A DNA stretch of 54,586 nucleotides from Flavobacterium hydatis (GTDB lineage: Bacteria > Bacteroidota > Bacteroidia > Flavobacteriales > Flavobacteriaceae), in assembly GCF_000737695.1 (NCBI RefSeq), contig NZ_JPRM01000025.1:1-54586 (forward strand), given 5' to 3'. The notes under the pieces were generated by a model. The model made no database searches. It worked only from the letters and a program-made list of their open reading frames with translations, and was not told the origin of the DNA. A program made the translations under genes and the position numbers. The number at the start of each line of letters is the position of its first letter. Within the stretch, counting starts at the first letter, position 1. Positions 50,311 through 54,586 of the stretch are shown one piece after another.

Positions 50311-50820
50311 TTACCCTTTTATTTTTACCGGAATTCCAGAAACCATTAGCACAACAGTATCGGCATTTTTTGCAAGAAACTGATTCATCCAACCTTGTAA
50401 TTCCGTAAATTTTCTTCCTACGTGGGTATCAGCATGAAGTCCCATTCCGATTTCGTTGGTTACAATTATCAAAGTTGCATCAGGCTGATTGGCTATTTTC
50501 AAAAATTCAGCTTTAGCTTCATCAAGAGATAATGCAACATCGTTTTTAGTGTCAACAAAAAAGTTCGTTAACCAAAGCGTTACACAATCAATCAAAGCCA
50601 CTTTACTCGAAAAATCAATTTCGCTTAAGTGTTTTTCCTTTTCAATATTTGTCCAGCGTTCGTCGCGTTCTTGTTGGTGTCTGTCAATTCTGTTCTGGAA
50701 ATCTTCATCCCATTTTCGAGCCGTCGCCACATACATTGGTGTGTTCGTAAGTTCTAAAGCCAGTTCCTGAGCATAACTGCTTTTCCCCGAACGTTCCCCA
50801 CCAGTAATCAAGTAAACCAT
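50311..50820 (-). CDS. cobU: Adenosylcobinamide kinase/guanylyltransferase CobU
   Basis: The 169-residue bifunctional enzyme has the P-loop GGERSGKSS (7-15) and the guanylylated His in RIDRHQQER (H48). It phosphorylates adenosylcobinamide and then adds GMP to give adenosylcobinamide-GDP, the substrate of CobS. It lies 55 bases upstream of bluB-cobT and is the first clear gene of the cob salvage unit. No riboswitch or clear TAnnTTTG promoter precedes it. Confidence 0.92.
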   Translation of the reverse strand: MVYLITGGERSGKSSYAQELALELTNTPMYVATARKWDEDFQNRIDRHQQERDERWTNIEKEKHLSEIDFSSKVALIDCVTLWLTNFFVDTKNDVALSLDEAKAEFLKIANQPDATLIIVTNEIGMGLHADTHVGRKFTELQGWMNQFLAKNADTVVLMVSGIPVKIKG

Positions 50821-50874
50821 TTTTTATAATTGTTAATTATGAATTGTAAATTTAAGAAGGGCGTTCCCTTCGGT

Positions 50875-50938
50875 CGGGCTATTCGCTATATCTTTTATTT
50901 TTTAAAGAAAAAAATAAAAGGATGCCGCTACTATCCCT
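50875..50938. repeat. Structured 64-nt hairpin repeat, copy B
   Basis: Same architecture as 18565-18628: CGGG-CTATTCGCTATATC-stem-GGATGCCGCTACTAT-CCCT. The 11-bp inner stem (50893-50903 with 50909-50919) differs from copy A by three paired substitutions that each preserve pairing. It lies between cobU and the four-helix-bundle gene. Confidence 0.75.
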
Positions 50939-50978
50939 AACGCAACCATTTAATTAATTATTAGTTGTTAATTATTAA

Positions 50979-51341
50979 TTAATTAATTGTAAGTTGCTGC
51001 TTAGTAGTTTTAAGGATACTAGTTATAAGTTTTAATATTGAAATAGCATCATTATAAATGGTTTCAAATTGTTTTTCATTTAAATAATCAGTTGCTTTTA
51101 ATAATTCTAACCAATAAACGGATTCATTGGCCTCTTTTTGAGCAATCGCAAATTTATGGATAAAATCATTTTTACTTTCAGCATGTTCAGCTTCTCGAAC
51201 CATTGCGCCAATACTCGTTCCCGATCTTAAAAGTTGTTTAGAAAGTGTAAATTCCTTTTTCTCGACACATAAGTATTGATATAATTTAACTATCCGAATG
51301 GCGAAATCAAAACTTTTATCTTTTACAATATTACTTTTCAT
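50979..51341 (-). CDS. Four-helix-bundle protein (S23/IVP family)
   Basis: The 120-residue protein matches the four-helix-bundle (TIGR02436-like) family: SFDFAIRIVKLYQYL, SKQLLRSGTSIGAMVREAEHAESKNDFIHKFAIAQKEANESVYWLELL. Members are encoded in 23S rRNA intervening sequences and as stand-alone genes. Function is unknown. It lies in the cobalamin locus between cobU and a Cys-rich gene, flanked by AT-rich repeats, and looks like an inserted passenger. Confidence 0.88.
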   Translation of the reverse strand: MKSNIVKDKSFDFAIRIVKLYQYLCVEKKEFTLSKQLLRSGTSIGAMVREAEHAESKNDFIHKFAIAQKEANESVYWLELLKATDYLNEKQFETIYNDAISILKLITSILKTTKQQLTIN

Positions 51342-51371
51342 AATTAATAACTAACAATTAATAATTTACAA

Positions 51372-51737
51372 TTATTTATATGGACAATGTCTACATTTAT
51401 TTCCGCAACAACTTCCTCTTTTTAGATGAAACCATTCCTTAAAAACATAATTCCCATTTTCCAGATAATAGTCAATTCCTTCAATAAGCGTATTGTTTTT
51501 GGGTAAAACCGAGGCTTTATTATCAATCGCAATTTCGGGAGTAATTGTATTTACAAAATCATCTATTTTTACAGTGCAAGCATTTTTAAAACAATTTGGG
51601 CAAAGACAATCTACAACTTCCGAAGGTACAAAAATAGGAGGGAAGTCGTTACACCAACATTTGTTTCCATCAGGAGAATCTCCGCAATTAAATGCGGTTC
51701 CGCAGCTAGAGCAATTTTTTACTTTAAGACCATTCAT
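51372..51737 (-). CDS. Cysteine-rich CWC/DUF5522 protein
   Basis: The 121-residue protein has an N-terminal CWC-type zinc ribbon (CSSCGTAFNCG and GNKCWCNDFPPI, then CLCPNCF) and a C-terminal DUF5522 signature (EGIDYYLENGNYVFKEWFHLKRGSCCGNKCRHCPYK). Together it carries about 14 cysteines, enough for two or more metal sites. The function of either domain is unknown. It is 30 bases upstream of the four-helix-bundle gene and divergent from btuF. Confidence 0.85.
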   Translation of the reverse strand: MNGLKVKNCSSCGTAFNCGDSPDGNKCWCNDFPPIFVPSEVVDCLCPNCFKNACTVKIDDFVNTITPEIAIDNKASVLPKNNTLIEGIDYYLENGNYVFKEWFHLKRGSCCGNKCRHCPYK

Positions 51738-51803
51738 GTTACAAAGATACTATTTGTTCAATTTTTTACGTTTAAAAGTAAACAAGAAATTTAGAAATTG
51801 CGC

Positions 51804-51811
51804 TACCTTTG
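51804..51811 (+). promoter_or_regulatory. Candidate -7 element of btuF
   Basis: TACCTTTG matches TAnnTTTG. The start of transcription would fall near 51818, so the leader includes the hairpin and direct repeats described below. No well-placed TTG is seen. Confidence 0.5.
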
Positions 51812-51828
51812 TCGCTATCCAAATTGCA

Positions 51829-51913
51829 AAATATGAAATCATCGTGATTCAAAATCAGATTAGATATTTCATATTTCTTTAAAAAACAAACACTAACTAT
51901 ATATGAAATCATC
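51829..51913 (+). promoter_or_regulatory. btuF leader with alternative-pairing segments and mini-ORF
   Basis: ATATGAAATCATC occurs at 51831-51843 and again at the btuF start (51901-51913). The 11-nt AAATATGAAAT (51829-51839) is perfectly complementary to ATTTCATATTT (51866-51876), which can also pair over 9 nt with the start-codon copy. The first copy encodes M-K-S-S-stop (51833-51847); btuF begins M-K-S-S. A translational switch is a hypothesis. Confidence 0.45.
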
Positions 51914-53045
51914 ATTGCATAAAGTTGTTTTTCTTTTCTCGTTTTTAGTAGTATTAGGATGCAAGAAAAACGAAAGTACTCCAGAAATAAAAGCCGAAAC
52001 AGGACAAAACAGTATTGAATATGCTTCTGGACTTTCCATCAATAAATTCACAGGATATTCAGTTGTAAAAGTTACAAACCCTTGGCCAGATGCTGGAAAA
52101 GATTATACTTATGTATTAAAAGAAAAAGACGGAGTTGTACCAGATAGTTTAAAAAGTTACACAACCATTCAGGTTCCGTTACAAACAATTGTAGTAACAT
52201 CAACAACCAATATTCCGTTTTTAGAAATGTTGGATGTCGAAAACAATTTAGTTGGTTTTCCACATACCGATTATGTTTCTTCTGAGAAAACCAGAAAATT
52301 AATAGACAAAGGCTCTGTTAAGAATGTAGGTCAAAACGAAAAATTAAATATCGAACAACTTATAGAATTAGCACCAAATCTAATTGTTACTTTCGGGGTA
52401 GATAACAACAACCCAATGTTGGATAATTTACAAAAAAGTGGTTTAAAAGTTCTTATTCAAGCCGATTGGATGGAACAATCACCACTAGGAAAAGCTGAGT
52501 GGATTAAACTTTACGGAGCCTTATTCGGAAAAGAAGCAGAAGCAAAAGAACTTTTTGATAAAATCGTAACGAGTTATAAAGAAGCTAAGAAATTAGTAGA
52601 ATCTAAGAAAGCAACTTCTACAGTTTTATATGGTTCTATGTATATGGATCAGTGGTATGTTGCCAAAGGAAATAGTTGGGTGGCACAATTTATGGCCGAT
52701 GCCAAAGCCGATTATTTATGGGCAGATCTAAAAGGAACAGGAAGCCAGGGATTATCATTTGAAAAAATATTAGACAAAGCCAAAACAGCTTCAGTCTGGA
52801 TTGCAACAGGTTCTTTTAAATCATTATCAGAATTAGAAAAAAGCAACCCACATTACAGTCAGTTCGATGCTTTCAAAACAAAAAATGTATATACATTCGA
52901 GAGTAAATTTGGAGCTACAGGAGGAACAATTTATTACGAATTGGCACCAAGCCGCCCAGATTTAGTTCTTAAAGATTACATCAAGATATTTCATCCAGAA
53001 TTATTGCCTAGTTATGAATTTACGTTTGCGTCTAAATTAAACTAA
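51903..53045 (+). CDS. btuF: Cobalamin ABC transporter substrate-binding lipoprotein (BtuF-like)
   Basis: The 380-residue lipoprotein has a lipobox ending VVLGC (Cys20) and a type III periplasmic-binding fold (PF01497): an N-lobe with NKFTGYSVVKV, TSTTNIPFLEML and VGQNEKLNIEQLIELAPNLIVTF, a long spine helix (about 200-245), and a C-lobe with YGSMYMDQWYVAKGNSW. Members bind iron-siderophores, heme or B12. The cobalamin context and the BtuC gene seven bases downstream favour B12. Ligand choice is an inference. Confidence 0.82.
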   Translation: MKSSLHKVVFLFSFLVVLGCKKNESTPEIKAETGQNSIEYASGLSINKFTGYSVVKVTNPWPDAGKDYTYVLKEKDGVVPDSLKSYTTIQVPLQTIVVTSTTNIPFLEMLDVENNLVGFPHTDYVSSEKTRKLIDKGSVKNVGQNEKLNIEQLIELAPNLIVTFGVDNNNPMLDNLQKSGLKVLIQADWMEQSPLGKAEWIKLYGALFGKEAEAKELFDKIVTSYKEAKKLVESKKATSTVLYGSMYMDQWYVAKGNSWVAQFMADAKADYLWADLKGTGSQGLSFEKILDKAKTASVWIATGSFKSLSELEKSNPHYSQFDAFKTKNVYTFESKFGATGGTIYYELAPSRPDLVLKDYIKIFHPELLPSYEFTFASKLN

Positions 53046-53051
53046 TTTCAA

Positions 53052-54080
53052 TTGGCGAATCAAAAGCGAAATACAATCTTGTTCTTTATACTCGGTTTAG
53101 CACTTTTGTTACTATTCTTTCTGGATATTAGTTTCGGGTCGATTACAATCCCGTTTAAAGAAGTGTATACCAGTTTAACTGGAGGGGAAGCAAGTAAATC
53201 GACATGGGAATATATCATAATTAATTACCGTTTGCCCAAAGCAATTACGGCAGTATTGGTAGGTGTAGGATTATCGATAAGCGGTTTGTTAATGCAAACA
53301 TTATTTAGGAATCCATTAGCAGGTCCCGATGTTTTAGGATTAAGTTCCGGAGCAATATTAGCCGTGGCAATAGTAATTTTAGGAGCAGGTTTATTGCCTT
53401 CATTTTTAAATACAATTTTGTTGTCAAGCTACGGGATAGTATTTGCATCTACATTAGGAAGTATTTCAGTTTTATTCTTGGTTTTATTAGTATCGCAACG
53501 GTTACGAAACACAATGGCTATTTTAATTGTCGGGCTTATGTTCGGTAGTTTTACTAGTGCCATTGTTGGAGTTCTAACCTATTTTAGTTCAGCAGAACAA
53601 TTGCAGAAATTTACCTTTTGGTCATTAGGAAGTCTAGGGAATCTTTCCTGGTCGTCGATTGTAGTTTTAGCAGTTAGTGTTAGTATCGGTTTGCTTTTAA
53701 GCGTGAGTAGTATTAAACCATTAAACGCATTACTTCTTGGAGAGAATTATGCCAAAAGCATGGGACTTAATTTCAAGAAAACAAGACTTATAATTATTCT
53801 AGCCACAAGTATTTTGGCAGGAAGTGTTACTGCATTTGCAGGTCCAATTGCTTTTATAGGATTAGCCGTTCCGCATATTGCTAAGCTTACATTTAGAACC
53901 AGTAATCATGCAGTTTTATATTGGAGTACTCTTTTTTATGGAGGAATAATTATGTTGTTTTGCGACATCGCATCACAATTACCAGGATTAGAAACCACAT
54001 TACCGATTAATGCGATAACATCAATAATTGGAGCACCAGTAGTAATTTGGTTATTAGTCCGAAAAAGAAATTTTGAGTAA
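53052..54080 (+). CDS. btuC: FecCD-family ABC permease (BtuC-like)
   Basis: The 342-residue integral membrane protein has ten helices and FecCD/BtuC motifs (YRLPKAITAVLVGVGLSISGLLMQTLFRNPLAGPDVLGLSSGA, GPIAFIGLAVPHIAK). It begins at TTG, as there is no ATG near the family start; the protein lies six bases after btuF. BtuC dimerises and couples to BtuD. No BtuD ATPase follows in the window; the next gene is the GxxExxY protein. Confidence 0.85.
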   Translation: MANQKRNTILFFILGLALLLLFFLDISFGSITIPFKEVYTSLTGGEASKSTWEYIIINYRLPKAITAVLVGVGLSISGLLMQTLFRNPLAGPDVLGLSSGAILAVAIVILGAGLLPSFLNTILLSSYGIVFASTLGSISVLFLVLLVSQRLRNTMAILIVGLMFGSFTSAIVGVLTYFSSAEQLQKFTFWSLGSLGNLSWSSIVVLAVSVSIGLLLSVSSIKPLNALLLGENYAKSMGLNFKKTRLIIILATSILAGSVTAFAGPIAFIGLAVPHIAKLTFRTSNHAVLYWSTLFYGGIIMLFCDIASQLPGLETTLPINAITSIIGAPVVIWLLVRKRNFE

Positions 54081-54153
54081 AATACTTACAAATATTTAGT
54101 ATCTTGTTTTTTTAACACATAGAAACATAGTTTTTATTTTAATTAAAGAATTA

Positions 54154-54567
54154 ATGATTACTCAGAAATATTTAGATGAATTGACTTATGAAGTAATTGG
54201 AGCATCTATAGAAGTACATAAAACAATTGGAAAAGGATTATTAGAAAGTGTTTATCATCAATGTCTGAAAGAAGAACTATCATATAGAAAATTAAATTTT
54301 TTCACAGAGATGAAAGTGCCGATAATCTATAAAGGCAAAGATTTAAATACAGATTTAAGATGTGACTTATTTGTTGAGAATTGTTTTGTGGTTGAGTTAA
54401 AGTCAGTTTCTGAAATAAATGCAATGCATCAAGCACAACTTTTAACTTATATGAAACTGTTAAAAGCACCAAAAGGAATTATAATCAATTTTAATTGTTT
54501 TAATATCTTTAAAGATGGTCAAAAAACATTTGTAAATGAATATTTCAGTTTATTACCAAAACTGTAA
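54154..54567 (+). CDS. GxxExxY protein (predicted PD-(D/E)XK nuclease fold)
   Basis: The 137-residue protein carries the defining GLLESVY motif and the PD-(D/E)XK-like pair D and ExK in RCDLFVENCFVVELKSV, followed by HQAQLLTYMKLL. The family is frequent in Bacteroidota as isolated genes of unknown function. Nuclease activity is only a fold-based prediction. It lies 73 bases after btuC, where a BtuD ATPase would be expected, and looks like an insertion. Confidence 0.88.
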   Translation: MITQKYLDELTYEVIGASIEVHKTIGKGLLESVYHQCLKEELSYRKLNFFTEMKVPIIYKGKDLNTDLRCDLFVENCFVVELKSVSEINAMHQAQLLTYMKLLKAPKGIIINFNCFNIFKDGQKTFVNEYFSLLPKL

Positions 54568-54586
54568 TCAGTTACTTTTATCTATG

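Noticed and set aside
51493..51882. 129-codon plus-strand frame overlapping the Cys-rich gene
   Set aside because: It is antisense to conserved Cys motifs and runs through the btuF leader; the Cys-rich gene is the better call.
1..54586. tRNA or rRNA genes
   Set aside because: Reading every intergenic region, I saw no cloverleaf with TTCGA-type T-loops and acceptor pairing, and no rRNA segment.

Overview
The window looks like a chromosomal segment of a Flavobacteriaceae bacterium, most likely Flavobacterium or a close relative. The DNA is AT-rich. Promoters fit the Bacteroidota TTG-N(17-23)-TAnnTTTG pattern and Shine-Dalgarno sequences are essentially absent. The gene families are typical of this group: type IX secretion sorting domains, TonB-dependent receptors with carboxypeptidase-regulatory-like N-termini, DUF4199, DUF4252, OprO/P-like porins, BtuG-like lipoproteins and a flavobacterial 6S RNA beside zapA. 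I see no rRNA, tRNA, prophage, insertion sequence or CRISPR array.

Layout. 1-3340: four tandem paralogous outer-membrane beta-barrel genes, each with its own promoter and terminator. 3367-6400: a XerC/D recombinase, a soluble PAS histidine kinase and a repeat-rich spacer. 6401-8766 (minus): coiled-coil ZapB-like gene, zapA, 6S RNA and RNase Y. 8942-13933: M23 peptidase, TonB-dependent receptor and a lipoprotein. 14046-20138 (minus): DUF4199, family 2 glycosyltransferase, phosphosugar mutase, MsbA-like exporter and DUF2971. 20384-24327: ribosomal protein L31 type B, a GlmU-like nucleotidyltransferase, a PepSY-like protein and an ABC-F ATPase. 24535-33826: two paralogous porins flanking a TolC/HlyD/ABC-2 export operon and a TRP-repeat protein; the second porin is paired with a DASS anion symporter. 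34138-39968: hydrolase, TPR-like protein, rpmH, carB without its allosteric domain, and a secreted NHL-repeat protein. 40189-43850: an ECF-type sigma / putative anti-sigma / two DUF4252 operon opposite an S41 protease.

43926-54567 is a cobalamin locus. A cobalamin riboswitch precedes btuB and a BtuG-like surface propeller. A salvage operon (cobU, a bluB-cobT fusion, cobS, cobC) should activate the lower ligand and assemble the nucleotide loop. BtuF- and BtuC-like genes run on the opposite strand. Together these give capture (BtuG/BtuB), inner-membrane import (BtuF/BtuC; no BtuD in the window) and repair or remodelling of imported corrinoids. No corrin-ring synthesis gene is present, so this is a salvage lifestyle. 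A four-helix-bundle gene, a CWC/DUF5522 gene and a GxxExxY gene are interleaved and look like accessory passengers.

The most interesting unexplained signals are non-coding. (i) A 64-nt hairpin repeat occurs twice (18565-18628, 50875-50938) with three fully compensatory base-pair changes. (ii) The btuF leader repeats the gene's start region as a mini-ORF (MKSS-stop) and contains a segment able to pair with either copy. (iii) A 31-bp repeat holding a 16-bp palindrome lies exactly 168 bp upstream of two of the four barrel genes. (iv) Families of 8-nt-period repeats occupy several intergenic regions.
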